A stretch of 64,000 nucleotides of DNA from the NCBI GenBank assembly GCA_944472155.2, contig OX235279.1:142758920-142822919 (forward strand). Direction: 5' to 3'. Numbering within the stretch: position 1 is the stretch's first letter; the number at the start of each line of letters is the position of its first letter. Origin of the DNA: Trichobilharzia szidati (lineage: Eukaryota > Platyhelminthes > Trematoda > Strigeidida > Schistosomatidae). A model generated the notes under the pieces. That model worked only from the letters and a program-made list of their open reading frames with translations. It did no database searches and had not been told where the DNA came from. Shown piece by piece: positions 33,896 to 45,395 of this stretch. Both the position numbers and the translations under genes were made by a program.

Positions 33896-35440
33896 TGGCA
33901 TCTTATTAACTTAACAGCAACAACAACAAAATACAACATTGTAGGGTATAGGAAATCAATAATGATAGTAGCAGCCTTTTAGTATTATAAACATAGTCTT
34001 AATAACTAAAATTACGAGGTATTTGAAATATTGCCACCATAAATTATAAATAAGATAAAAGACCTACTTATGATTCTGCTAATTCCATAAGAACTTTTAA
34101 GTCTTACACTTAACACTTTCTCTGTGACATAGAACGCCGGGAAACTAGGGTATCATTGAGTTTTTATAAGGACTTCTAATCCAACCAATATGACATAGCC
34201 CTTTGTAAGCAGTTAAGTTTTTTATTTGACCTCTAGTCATCATCTAGTAGATCACTAGCAGTCTACCAACTCGGAGCTGCCTCACATAGTCTTACCTACA
34301 GGAATACTCGACAAGAGGTTATAGAATATAAATAATTAATGTGTTGTAACTAAAAATTAATGATAATATTGGAAATCTTTTTGCATTCTTAACTGTTGAA
34401 GTTGGAGACTCCGTTTCCGTAAGTACTTTTAGCTATTTTTTCCTCTCTCTATTTTTATGTTTCGTCTTTTCACTGTGACAGCAGATACAAATGTAAAATG
34501 GACACACACGCATACACGTGTTTACGGTATGGTTTCAAGGTATTCGGTAAAATGACAAGGTTGTTTACCAAAGTGACCTATGAAGAACAAGTTTGCTTTA
34601 TTTCTTCAGTATAGGATTGGTTAATTTAGGAAACGGTTTTACTGTTTAGCATACCTTTGAATTCCTAAAGATTAAAGTATGCAATTCTTGCTTAAGTTAC
34701 AATATAAATATTGAAAACTTTGCTGACTGATATGGAAAACCAATATGGAATAATCAAATTCACTTCTTTAAAACATAGATATTTATCGATTAACTGATTG
34801 TGTGACCGAACTTTTTGGTGTGGTTTCTGAATCGTATTCATCAGGCACGCTTTTATTTTGTAGAATAGTAAAATACTTCAAACTGTGGTTTAATCGAGTG
34901 ATGTTACCGGTATATATATGTAGCGCAATGTTTTTCCTGTTTGTGAATAGCTTCTGTGGGTGGTAAGAAAAAAGTGGTTTAATTTCAAATATCACCGGTA
35001 TGTATATATATATATAGTATTTCTTTTTAAAACAATCATTCATGCCTTATTGATAATTTACTTATAATCGATGCATATATATATATATATATATATGAAT
35101 ATTGTCGAAATCTTCTGACTCACCCACTCACTATTGTAAATCCAAACTGTGTCACATACTGTAATTTCTCTGTGCTTACACATACTAATTTATCGATCAT
35201 CTTATTCACTAAAACATACATATGTATGTATGTATAGGTAAACTGTTTTGCTGGAAAAAGCTTCTTGCAGGTTGTTTTATCCTCCCATAAGATTTCCGAC
35301 CAAATAAAATGTACTACTTTCTTTTTTAGTTCTAATTGTTAAGCAAATTATCTGAAAACGAGAGAAGAAAGCTCATTGATTCGCTGAACCTTTGAAACAG
35401 CATAGTTATATATCGTCTGCTCATTAATTAAATCGTTATA
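33896..35440. other. No recognisable gene; TA microsatellites
   Basis: This is AT-rich sequence. Short (TA)n runs occur near 34910, 35000-35020 and 35076-35096. No domain is recognised in the short frames. Confidence 0.4.
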
Positions 35441-35444
35441 ATGA

Positions 35445-36560
35445 TTATTATTGTTTCCTTTAATTCCTAGAGGAACATAGGGCTTCAGCCGTGCGTCTCC
35501 ATCGCGTTCGGTTCTCTGCTAGAGTCTTCACCTGGCTCCAAGTCTGCCAACACGTTTTCATCTCCTCTTCACATGACCTCCTCCAAGTCACCCTTGCACT
35601 GACGACCAACTCGCCACTTCCCTTTCGGGTTCCACTCGAGCGATAACTTGTCTAGTGATGTCACTTGATGGTTTCCTCAGAGTATGGCCTGCCAATCCAT
35701 CTCCATTTCTTCCTGCCTATTTGTTGCACAATCGGTTCCTGCTGGGTTGGTTCGCTCCCAGATATCCCTCCCTGTTGCTGATCTTTTCTGGCCATCTGAT
35801 CTTGAGTGGTATTGAGCGAAGACTGTTGTTAATGAAGGTCTGCAGTTTGTTCAAAATGCCCTCCATGACGAGCTGGCCAAGTCTCTGATCCACATAATAG
35901 CATTGACTTCACACTGGAGTTGAAAATTCGGATCTTATTTTTGATGCTGAGTGCTGTTGACCTCCACACAGACCTGAGAGTAGTGAAAGCTTGTCTTGCT
36001 TTCCCTATCCCTGCTTTGATATCCTCGTCAGTTCCACCGCCTGTAGTTGAAACGATGCTTCCCAGGCAGGTAAAAGAGGTTGTTTCTTTCAGGTTCCTCC
36101 CATTTATGCTGATCGTTGTCTATTGTTGTTGTTCTTGACCAGGAATCTTCATTGCCTCTGTTTTCTCTATGTTCACCTGAAGTCCTATCTTCTCTGGATG
36201 CTTCTTCTGCCAACTTGTTGCTTTTTGCTTGCATATCTTCCAGTTTGTGGGAAATCAGACATATATCATCGGCGAAGTCCAGATCCTCCAAAGTTTTTGT
36301 GTGAGTCCATTTTATGCCTGTTTCCTCATTGCCCGCTGTTTGTCGCATTATCCAATCTACTGCAGTCAGGGAAATCATTGGCGATAGTAGGCAGCTAGCT
36401 TTATCTTACTCCTGTCCTCACTTCGAAGGATTCCGTAAGTTTCCCGTTGTGGATTACTCGGCATGCAGCATTGTCGTACAGCTGTTGGATGAGATGTATA
36501 ATTGTCGTTATACTGAAGTTATTTTCAGTGTAGTCACCAACATGTGGGGGTGGTGTGTAT
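35445..36560 (-). mobile_element. RTE-like LINE 3' half, minus strand
   Basis: On the minus strand it shows motif C, KTLEDLDFADDICLISHKLE, with FADD intact. The following block EDMQAKSNKLAEEAS is typical of this family. After frameshifts come the thumb and C-terminal region, and the 3' end carries the GGAACATAGGGC block at about 35468-35482. The frame at 36028-36378 is the longest piece. The part before motif C is only present back to the motif B neighbourhood (CGNPQRETYGILRS-like, broken). Confidence 0.8.
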
Positions 36561-36564
36561 ATAC

Positions 36565-37495
36565 ATGATGATTCTGATGTGTAGTTAGTTATAAGTTATC
36601 TATCTGTAAATTGTTGTCAATATTCAAGCTTCCAATCATATTCAGGTCAATCATTTCCTCTTTGAATTTAAATATCTATCTATCGATAAAACATTCTACT
36701 CTGAATGATTCTTTTCACGTATCGTAATTGTCCTGCTGACAATTGGTTGGGTCTGGTAACCTGTATGAAATGACTGTGTGTTTTCATCACCCCTCTGATC
36801 CTTTTATTTCGAAGATGATGTAAAGGTGACTGATGTTTTTGAATCAATTCATTGGGAATTTATGTATTTAGTTGAACTGACTAATTTCATCCATCCATCT
36901 GGGGTCGGCTGAATAGTTTTCTGTCCGTCTGTAACTCGAAGTTTGTGTGTGTCTTTGTGTATTTCTCTGATTGTAGTTGATTTCTTTTTTTTCCATTTTT
37001 CTACTTGCATGTTTGCAATACCTAATTGAGGTGTATGTTACTGTTTTGAATTTCGTTTTATCTGACCAGCATGAATGTCTTGTCTTTAATTTTCAGGTTT
37101 TATACATTTTACACTTTCTCCGTAAACAGATGAGCTTATTTATCTGCATCTTATCAGACTAATTAAGTGCGATTATTTACTTAGTTATTCGTTCGATTGT
37201 TTGTTTTGTTGGACTAGTTTGAGTAATTAATTCTGTTCTAAAGCACTAGCTGTGAAAGGTGTGTGAGACACTGCATATAATTAAGAGTCTGTATCTGTTC
37301 ATGTCGTCGGTGTCCGTGTAATGAACATACCGAATTAAGTAGTCTTCAGATATACAAATCTGACATGAATCTCTGAATTCATGCATTGAATACTGAGCAT
37401 AATAGAACTCAGAGTTTAGAGACTCTTGAAGAAGTGATTGAAAATCCCATCTTACCTTCTTCCAGATTATTAATGTCTTCATCATTGTCTCTTTT
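36565..37495. other. No recognisable gene
   Basis: T-rich sequence lies between an RTE piece and a SINE. Only short frames are present. Confidence 0.35.
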
Positions 37496-37499
37496 TTAT

Positions 37500-37694
37500 T
37501 ATTTATTTTTTTTATTTTGATTACAGCTTGATGCCACACCGTATTTTCAGTACGAGTATGGAATTTTCAGCATGGATATCGGTAGCCCAAATTTTGCAGG
37601 CCGACCATAGATATCGGGTATGCGTCGGCAGGGGATCGAACCCCGGACCATGTGCATGGTCGGTGAGAGTCCTAACCACTGTGCCACCGATGCA
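37500..37694 (-). repeat. tRNA-derived SINE (family B), copy 2
   Basis: The minus strand reads TGGCACAGTGG (A box) and GGTTCGATCCCC (B box), then GGCCTGCAAAATTTGGGCT, CATGCTGAAAATTCCATACT and a tail of AAAATAAAAAAAATAAAT. It differs from the copy at 7349-7536 by scattered substitutions only, so the family is fairly young or well conserved. Confidence 0.8.
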
Positions 37695-37710
37695 TGTTTG
37701 TTTATAGTAG

Positions 37711-38707
37711 TGTGGTGAGAGCTGTCTACTAGCCAAATTGGCTGTGAGACATGCCCATTGAGAGCAGAAGACATGAAAAGATTATCTGTGTTCGATCATA
37801 GGTGTCTACGTTCTATCTCCCGTGTGAAGTGGTATAATAAGGTGAGCAATATTGAGGTTAGGTGTCGAGTGCTAGGTAAGGCGGGGAAATCAGTCGACGA
37901 GACTGTGAAATTACATCGAATGAGATGGCTGGGACATGTGTTACGTATGCCTAGTCATAGCCTTCCTCGACGGGCAATGTTAACTGATATAGGGCCAGGC
38001 TGGAAAAGAGCTAGCGGCGGTCAAACGAAAACATGGCACCAGTCAATGAAATCCACAACAGTTAGTCTAAGCCACGTAGGAAGGTGTAGACTGTGTGGCT
38101 GGTCTGGGTCCTCGGGACGGTAAAAACCAATGGCTGGAAACAATTGGTGACATGGCTCAAAATCGTTCTCAGTGGCGCAGATGTATCCACTCCTTGTGAC
38201 TTATAATTTCCAATTAAACTGTTTTGTTCTCCGTTATTACTATTCCTTTGTCTCACACCTCTGTTTACTGTCTATATTATGCAGTTGTTCTACTTCCTTC
38301 TCTTGCTTTGTGTACTACAAGGAGGGAGTGTGGCGACTTGAACTGCCGCATATATGTGCAAAGTTCTATGTCGAAAACCGACCGACCGACCGAAATTAGT
38401 AGACAGTAATTTACGTGAATGTTTACGTTCTCAAGATTTGTCGTGAGAAAATATGAACAAAGACTGATTCAAAACCGACCACAACAGACTTTGCGTAGGC
38501 GGATACAGTTAACATATAGATGATGATCTGACATTGAAGAAACAGTCACAAAGAGATGACAGAACAACTTTAAGTGAGAAACAACCAATTAGAAGACTGT
38601 GTTTGTTTGCTTAACTAAACTATAATAATGTACATGAAAATATATAAATATGCTTTGATTTCCTTAATAAATGATCTGTTGCCTGACCCTTGTCTTCTCT
38701 TGTTACA
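37711..38707 (+). mobile_element. LTR split by a LINE insertion
   Basis: The outer parts (37711-37741 and 38400-38707) together match the intact LTR at 57900-58238. They begin TGTGGTGAGAGCTGTC and end TCTTGTTACA, with a TATATAAATA box and a TTAATAAATG polyadenylation-like signal inside. The middle (37742-38392) is foreign. No matching short duplication flanks the outside (GTAG left, AAAC right), unlike the intact copy. Confidence 0.75.
37742..38392 (+). mobile_element. LINE 3' fragment inside the LTR
   Basis: The plus strand encodes the C-terminal part of a LINE protein: CPLRAEDMKRLSVFDHRC-type residues, then KWYNKVSNIEVRCRVLG, RMRWLGHVLRMPSHSLPRR and GWKRASGGQTKTWHQS. The open part is 37758-38123. 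The 3' end has a short (CCGA)n tail. AAATTGG at 37735-37741 and AAATTAG at 38393-38399 look like a 7-bp target duplication with one difference. It is related to, but not the same family as, the LINE at 28.3 kb, and closest to the one at 39-42 kb. Confidence 0.78.
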
Positions 38708-38719
38708 AAACTATTGGAA

Positions 38720-41700
38720 TAGAAAAGGTTAACAGGAATCTCGCCTAGTTTACTAGTTCACTAAATTTCTACCCTGTCTTAAGCCTGAGAAGAAAAGGGG
38801 AAATTTCCGCGACCCTGTCTCCGAAAATCAATCCAACCGCCACATAAACTTCAGAACAAGAAAAATATTTAACAACTTCTTTACTTAAATCAGACAGATA
38901 GAATTACGCGGACTGCTGAAAGCCTTACAGAAGCCACTCAGCTGATGTGCTTTCCTTCGATAAAAGCAAAAGTGATTGTTGGACAAAAAGTTGATAAGTA
39001 TATGTGCGCTCAGACTATTATCTACTTCAAGGCTAAGCTGAAAGCCTTCAGTGAGGAGACCTGTGTGGAAGAACATTAGAAACACCCTCGACAGCTTCTT
39101 AAAGCCACGTCGCCAACTTCATATTGAGGAGCATTCAACGTCAGGACCCTCTGCCAAATCGGACAACAGGCATCACTAGCAAGAACTCTGGCAGGTCGAG
39201 CAATGTATGTATGCTGTGTCTCGGAGACACGCATACAAGACCCGAGTGTAGTCATTCACTTAACCCAACCCCACCTGGTCAACAAGGTGAATCTACGAAA
39301 TTCACTTTAAGGGTGTTGGGATACCCTACATCTAGTTCACGAGGACTAGCAGGTGTAGGGATAGCATTCAGTTTAAGGGCAGAGAAATTACTTCTTGAAT
39401 GGATCGCAGTAGATAGTCGTATGTGTGTGGTTTTCTGAACGGGTTAGTTAGAAGAATGAAGGATGGCGTTACCCATCGTTGTCTTTCGTAGTCTCCGCTA
39501 ACGCCCCAACAGACTGCAGTTCGCATGAACTAAAGGATAATTTCCACCTGAAACTGTCTAATTTGCCACAAAAAGCAAAACGTTCACATATAGTTGTTTT
39601 AGCAGGCGACTTCAATGCCCAAGTAGGGGATTTGTGTCAGACTGAGAAGTATGTAAGTGGTACGTATGGAGTTCCCTGTCGACGAACCAACAATGGTGAT
39701 CGCCTTCTACAGTTCTGTCCAGCTGATCATCCGTTCCTAGTCAGCACTAACTTTAGGCACAAATAGAGACCTTGCCTAACCTGGCGACCTCCATCACCAA
39801 ATCAACGCTGGACTCAGGTAGACCACATAGCGATAGGGTATCGTTGGCGGAGATCAGTAGAAGACTGTCGCTCTTTCTGGAATACGTGCGTAGACTCTGA
39901 TCACGCCCTGGTTCGCGCAAGTTTATGCTTACGTCTAAACGGACATAAGAAATTACTGGCAGCGAAGCAGTTACGTCCCCAACTAGATCGAGACACTGAG
40001 TCCCTATTTAAGGAGGAAATAGCGAAACGTGTATCTGAGCTCGACAGTAAGACTACTCCTGAGGTAACCTAGCACAACATACAATTAGCTGTAGACAGCT
40101 GTAAAAGCTGTTAATAACCTGAAAACTAAAGTTAGTAAGAGCCATTGAATTTTTACCACCTCATCCGAACTGATTAACGCAAAAAGACTGATTCCAGAGA
40201 GCACCGATAATGATGAGGAGCGAAAGCTACTCAAACGCAAGAAGCCTTCGTAACGAACGTGAACAGTTGGGGGGGGGGGGCGACAAGAGCGAAAGAGATA
40301 GAAAAGGCATCGGCGATTGGTAACACTAGACAACTATTTAGGCTTATCAGGGAAATATGTAGTAAAAGGCAAATTATAAGTGAAACAATCTCTGAGAAAA
40401 ACGGCACCATAATTAGCTCCCAGGATAGACGACTGGAACTCTGGAAAGAACACTACGAGGAGCAGTTTAATTGGCCTACAGCCACACTCAACCTACCGAA
40501 CATCCAACACCTTCCCGACTGGGATATACACACAGGTCCTCCGTCCCTCTAACTGAAGTTACCAAGGATGTCACTAGTATGAAACGAGGCGAAGCAGCAG
40601 GACCTGATGGAATGACTCCAGAGGTATTTAATTACGCTGGTGACAGTCTACTTCTGCGTTAACTGAGGTACTAGGCAGCGTCTGGAATTCAGGAATTCCC
40701 GTCAGGTTGGTGTAAGTCAGTGATTATCCCGATATACAAGAAGTGAGACAAGTTTTCCCGTGATAATCACAAGGGGATTAGCTTGACTAATATGGTATCT
40801 AAAGTTCCAGGCTGATTAGTCATGTGTAGACTAAGTGGTGCTCGGTAGAAACAAACACGAGAGAATCAGGCAGGCTTTAGACCAGGAAGAGGGTCTATTG
40901 GTCATAGCTTCATCCTTCGACAGATTCTGGAACACAGGTGGCATACCTACTGCCGTCCAACAATGGTTATATTTCCTGATCTAAAGGTGGCATTCGATTC
41001 TGTCGATTGAGAGGTACTATGGCGATGCTCGTCTGTAAAGGTAATGCCGAGAATATACATTGTACTGATCATGGCACTATACTCTAGCTCATGCAGTCAG
41101 CCAGGTGAGAGCTTGCAGAGAGTTATCATCTGAAGTGGTGACAACTAGTGGCGTCTGTCAGGGATGCTCAAATGTAAGATGATGCTACAGGATTAGTCTG
41201 GACTGCATTGACTCCTAGCTAAGAAATAGGGAGTGAAATGGTAGAGCGTGTTGACCACTTCACTTATTTAGGAAGTTGCATCAGCCAGCTCCAGCGGGTT
41301 TACCTCCGATGAAATCCCAGTACGGATACAGAAAGCTCGTCTAGCATATGTCAGTTTACTCCGTCGCTGGCGTATACGTGATATCTGGTTGGCTATCACC
41401 AAAGGATGTGTATACTGTTCAGCAGTCCGCTCAGTCCTCCTTTATGGCCATGAGACCTGGCCGTTGAGAGTGGAAGACATTAAAATATTAGCTGTCTTTG
41501 ATCATGGGTGCCTGCGTTCTATCTCCTGTGTGAAGTGGTATAACAAGGTGAGCAATATTGAGGTTAGGCGTCGAGTGGTACGTAAGGAGGTAGGGGAAGT
41601 CAGTAGACGAGGCTGTGGAGTTACATCGACTGAGATGGTTAGGACATGTGTTACGTATTTCTAGCTATCGCCGTCGTAGACGGGCAATGTTAGTCAGCTG

Positions 41701-41960
41701 ACATAGGGTCTGGTTAGAAAACAGCCGATGGTGGTCAAACCGAAACATGACCTCATCAATCAACGAAATCCACAACAGTTAGTTTAAGCCAGCCACGTAG
41801 GGAGGTGTAGACTTCCTGGTTGGGGTCCTCAGGATGGTAAACCCCAATAGCTGGAGACAATCGGTGATACGGTTCAAAATCCTTCTCAATGATGGCGCAG
41901 ATGCATCCACTCCTTGTGACTTATAATACTCAATAAAACTATATTGTTCTTCGATAATAA
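38720..41960 (+). mobile_element. LINE with endonuclease and RT, RT palm deleted
   Basis: The 5' region shares CTGAAAGCC-type leader sequence with the RTE near 49.17 kb. The plus strand then shows endonuclease pieces (SSRGLAGVGIAFSLRAEKLL; HIVVLAGDFNAQVGDLCQTE), the linker (GNTRQLFRLIREICSKRQII), RT fingers (MKRGEAAGPDGMTPEVFNYA; NQAGFRPGRGSIGHSF) and motif A in a broken frame. Just after motif B (GVCQGC at about 41150-41170) the sequence jumps to the HFTYLGSCIS thumb block. The catalytic YADD region is therefore deleted. A run of 12 G at 40269-40280 adds a frameshift. The C-terminal part ends at about 41920 (41389-41664 open). Confidence 0.82.
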
Positions 41961-42032
41961 TATTCTTAACTAGTCTTTATACTAATATACCAATCAATAT
42001 GGCCTTAGGAGCAGTTAGAAAAAGAACTAACT

Positions 42033-42860
42033 GTGGATCCTGAACTCACTCATAGAACGAAGCTGACCACTGAGGAAATTATTTTAGGAGTTCAATTATA
42101 CCTCTCATCTAATATCTTTAAATTCCAAGGCAAAATACATAGAAAAACAGAAGGTGTAGCAGGGGGATCACCAATATCTCCTATGATAGTAGATATATTT
42201 ATGGATAGCTGGGAAAATATGGCTCTTAATACATTTAATCCTACTCAAAAAATATTGTGGAGATATGTGGATGACACTTTCACAGTGTTAAAAACAGAAG
42301 CTACCTCCAGTTTCTTCGCACATATAAACTCACTAGTAGAGGGAATAAAATTCACATTTGAATCGGAAAATGAACAAGGAGAATTAGCTATGTTAGATTG
42401 TAAAATCAAGCGAACAGAAAAAGGCAAACTGCATACTAGCGTTTATAAAAATTCAACGCATTCTAATAGATATTTAGACTTTAATTCGTCTCATCAGTTA
42501 AATGTTAAGGTAGGCTTAGTTAAGTGTCTAACAACCCGAGCACTAGCACTAAATGGTACAAGAAAAGACCTAAATGATGAAATAAAACAGATAGAAGAAG
42601 CGTTGGTTTCAAATAACTATCCTATAAAATTCACTACGAAGATCAGAAAAGGCCAGAAGCAAAACAGAAATAATTGCGAAACTGATAGTGACAACATAAA
42701 TAATAGAGAATATAAAGCGTCTACAGTTCTACCAAATAAAGAGGGGATATCTGAAATCCTATGTAGGATTCTTAATAAAGCAGGAATTAGGGTGGTGGTA
42801 TTCAAACCTACAAACTCACTCAAGGACAATCTATGTAGGTTAAAGGACCCTGTCGGTTGA
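42033..42860 (+). pseudogene. PLE-B reverse transcriptase fragment
   Basis: This 275-codon frame holds FKFQGKIHRKTEGVAGGSPI (usually VAMGSP in PLEs; the Met is Gly here), VDIFMDSWE, the catalytic WRYVDDTFTV with both aspartates, AMLDCKIKRTEKGKLHTSVY and a thumb region ending KAGIRVVVFKPTNSL. It then reaches TGA at 42858-42860. The GIY-YIG domain continues in a shifted frame right after, so the stop reflects a frameshift near 42850 rather than a natural end. Confidence 0.85.
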
Positions 42861-43240
42861 CCCAATTAGACAAAATAATATAATTTACAAAGTACCTTGC
42901 AATGACTGTGGGTTCAACTTCATAGGTCAAACTAGTATGTCAGGGGAAGTCAGATTGTCAGAACATAAAAATTTAGCTAAGGTAAGAATGGTTGACCCCT
43001 AGAAAATAAGTAATTTAGAAAAAAGCTCAGCAATTGCAATGCATGCATTAACACACAACCATACAATAGGGTGGTAGAGGGTTAAAATTCTAAAAAGTAA
43101 TCTAGGTAGGTGGAGAGAGACGTTGATTACTGAATCCTTGTTCCTCGAGTCTACACCCAACACATGCAATAGGAATGACTCATCACTCATACCGGAAATA
43201 TGGAAAATACTACTACCAGTGAAATCAAGTAATGGAAAAT
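42855..43240 (+). pseudogene. PLE-B GIY-YIG endonuclease remnant
   Basis: In the shifted frame, PIRQNNIIYKVPCNDCGFNF is followed by IGQTSMSGEVRLSEHKNLAK. This keeps the IY, CxxC and IGQT features of PLE GIY-YIG nucleases and the Arg/Glu-His pair. Later residues (HALTHNHTIGW) match the conserved H block. A stop within (TAG after VDP at about 43000) makes it inactive. Confidence 0.78.
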
Positions 43241-43667
43241 AATGGAATTATATAAACGAAGTTAGAAAGTTGTTTGAGTAACCTGATATGATTATGAGCA
43301 ATACAGTGTGCTCGAAACATTATCAGGAAACATTATTGTAAAAGTGTAATCATTTTTAATGAGGAGCAGTGATAAGTACAGTGGTTAAAAAATGTAATCC
43401 ACTCTCATAAACTGTCAACACTGGAGAACATTGTTCGTAAGATGGTGGTAATTCATTTCAGTGTATCGATCAACTAGTGAAAGTCACTGACAGTTTATGA
43501 CGGTAACATTATTAGACTTGTCTAAAGCAGGGTTGAGACAATTAGGCTGCATTAACAGTCTGACTTCATGCAGCCGTCAAGACAATGTCTGTGGTTATTA
43601 TGAGGCAGGATTTTGGTCAGAAAGTAGCATAGTTTTCCCACATTTTAGCTAGTCCTCGGATAGGTTT

Positions 43668-43988
43668 AACTCCATTATGGATAAAATTTTATTTTGATAC
43701 AATCACACAGTGTCATACAGTAATATTTACTGATGACCACGTTTCGATCACAATTTATTGCTCATAATCATATCAAGGCACTCATACATTTAATCAATTT
43801 TTACTCATGTATATAAATGAAGCAAGAAAGTTGTGTGAGTGACTTGATATGATTATGAGCAGTAGTTTGTGCTTGAAACGTCATCAGTTAATATTACTGT
43901 ATAACACTGTGAGACTTTATCAAAATAAAATTTTATCCATAATAGAGTTATACTCTATCACAGTTCCCAAGTTTTGTACTTATATCAA
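43668..43988. mobile_element. 321-bp PLE-derived hairpin insertion
   Basis: A perfect 13-bp direct duplication CTCGGATAGGTTT (43655-43667 and 43989-44001) brackets a unit whose arms, about 43672-43786 and 43832-43946, are reverse complements with few mismatches. Shared arm sequence includes ATGGATAAAATTTTATTTTG and TGATATGATTATGAGCA. The loop contains AAGCAAGAAAGTTGTGTGAG, homologous to the 3' region of PLE-B at 43258-43300. It has no coding sequence. Confidence 0.85.
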
Positions 43989-44001
43989 CTCGGATAGGTT
44001 T

Positions 44002-44275
44002 CGTTATTTGGGGTGGTAGCTAAGCTACGCATCTTTGGAATATACAGAGTTAAGTGAGAGAGTGCATTAAGGACCTCGGTATTTGAAGAACATCTCGTGT
44101 AAAGGTTAAATAGTTTTTCTCTAATGAAAACCAGTTTAAAAAATTTATCTTGAAAGACTTCAGTAGACTTTCTCGACACCAATAAAACACATAGAAGATT
44201 AACTTTTCTCACATATTATTGCATGTGAAGTTAGGCTTAAAAAATGAATCTATTTATATTAATAATGACAGAGTG
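44002..44275. other. No recognisable gene
   Basis: Sequence between the hairpin insertion and the SINE has no domains. Confidence 0.35.
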
Positions 44276-44279
44276 GTCC

Positions 44280-44582
44280 TGTGAAGGACGGAAATGGATC
44301 ACTGGAATGGTTAACAAGATGGTCAGCAGAGAATCGCTGTGGTAAGAGCACTCATGCTAAAGTAGATGGTAGGTGCTCAAACCCATAATTCACTGAATTA
44401 AACTCCAGTGCTTGAACTAATTCACCATGTACTGGCGTTTAGCAGTTGTGGTGAATCATTATTTTGAAAAAAAGGAAGCTTAAGATGCTGAAGAGTCCCC
44501 AACTAGGACGAAACAGCTGTCCAGTACTCCCAGGTTTTCCAATGGTTCTCTAACCAATGTCAGCTCATGATGAAATCCTGTA
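44280..44582 (+). repeat. SINE with hammerhead module, copy A1
   Basis: The 3' half matches the SINE copies at 46263-46440 (minus) and 46586-46698 (plus): GACGAAACAGCTGTCCAGTA, then CCAATGGTTCTCTAACCAAT and GTCAGCTCATGATGAAATCC. The tRNA-like head is poorly preserved. Confidence 0.65.
44488..44528 (+). ncRNA. Hammerhead ribozyme core in SINE A1
   Basis: CTGAAGA (44488-44494) fits the CUGANGA core. GTCC/GGAC forms stem II around a 7-nt loop, and GAAA (44510-44513) follows directly. Then comes the palindromic CAGCTG as a minimal stem III, and GTC (44519-44521) as the cleavage triplet before CAGTAC. This is the order of the type I schistosome SM-alpha hammerhead. The 5' strand of stem I (expected to pair with CAGTAC) is not recognisable in this copy, so activity is doubtful. 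Confidence 0.7.
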
Positions 44583-44589
44583 AAAGTTT

Positions 44590-45230
44590 CCCCACTTTAT
44601 AGTATTTTCAAACAGTCTTTCAAGATTTTATCATTCTCTATGTTTCCGATATTGTCCACACAGATATATGAAGTAGATATGTTTAAATTCATTCATTAGT
44701 TAGGCAATAAAGTCTCAAAGTGCACCGAGATTTCTTGGATTTATTTTCTGTGGTTAATGAAATTCCTTATGTTAACAAACTCTAATGCAAGTAGTGGTTT
44801 TTAAGCTGGTTTTTCTTAATTTCATCCAAGAAGTGATCATTCGAGACGTCATTGTAAGGTTCAAGAGTCATAGTTGAAAGTTCTCTTCTCGTACGAATTA
44901 GTGGAATAGTCTGTCGAAGTACAAGATTTTATTATTATTGTTATTACGCAAGTGCATCTGTTAACTTGCAAAGCTTATCCAAGTGAAGAATAAAATATGA
45001 AATTACTATAAAATATCAGAACAAGCGGTCTTGGTATTTTCAACGAAACTACCTAATCTCGGTACTATGATGCATTATTTGAAAGTCAGTAGTGTATTTG
45101 TGGCTTACAGAAAAGTTCAGCAAATTGCATACAAGATCACTGTATCAACAGTTCAGTAGCAGTTGTTGCTGAATTTTTATTTCAACTCAGGATTTTCTCT
45201 AACCTTCCTTATTATTTTTCTATAAGCATA
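44590..45230. other. No recognisable gene
   Basis: Only short frames are present. Confidence 0.35.
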
Positions 45231-45235
45231 AGTTG

Positions 45236-45395
45236 ACATAGAGGAGATCGTGCGAGGAGGAGATGTAAGCTAATGGACAGTGGTGGGGCCAGTTGAAGGT
45301 GAGTGAAGAGAACAGGACTCAATGGAACTGTGTTGCTGTAGCCCTCTGTTTCACTAGGAACCAAAGGGAAAAATAAGTGGAATAAATAATATATA
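45236..45395 (+). mobile_element. RTE 3' end fragment
   Basis: GGAGATCGTGCGAGGAGGAG and GTAGCCCTCTGTTTCACTAG match the 3'-terminal region of the RTE (complement of 55075-55215). Only the last part of the coding region and the 3' end are present. Confidence 0.6.

Larger units (their letters stand above)
41985..43380 (+). mobile_element. Penelope-like element PLE-B
   Basis: A PLE body is followed by a short 3' region with TGATATGATTATGAGCA, which is also the inner sequence of the hairpin insertions at 43668-43988. It belongs to a different subfamily from PLE-A and PLE-C, judged by its RT motifs. The left end is not clear because N-terminal RT sequence is missing. Confidence 0.8.

Noticed and set aside
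43728..43745. CTGATGA near 43730 as a hammerhead core
   Set aside because: No GAAA strand follows at the required distance, and the text belongs to a PLE hairpin arm.
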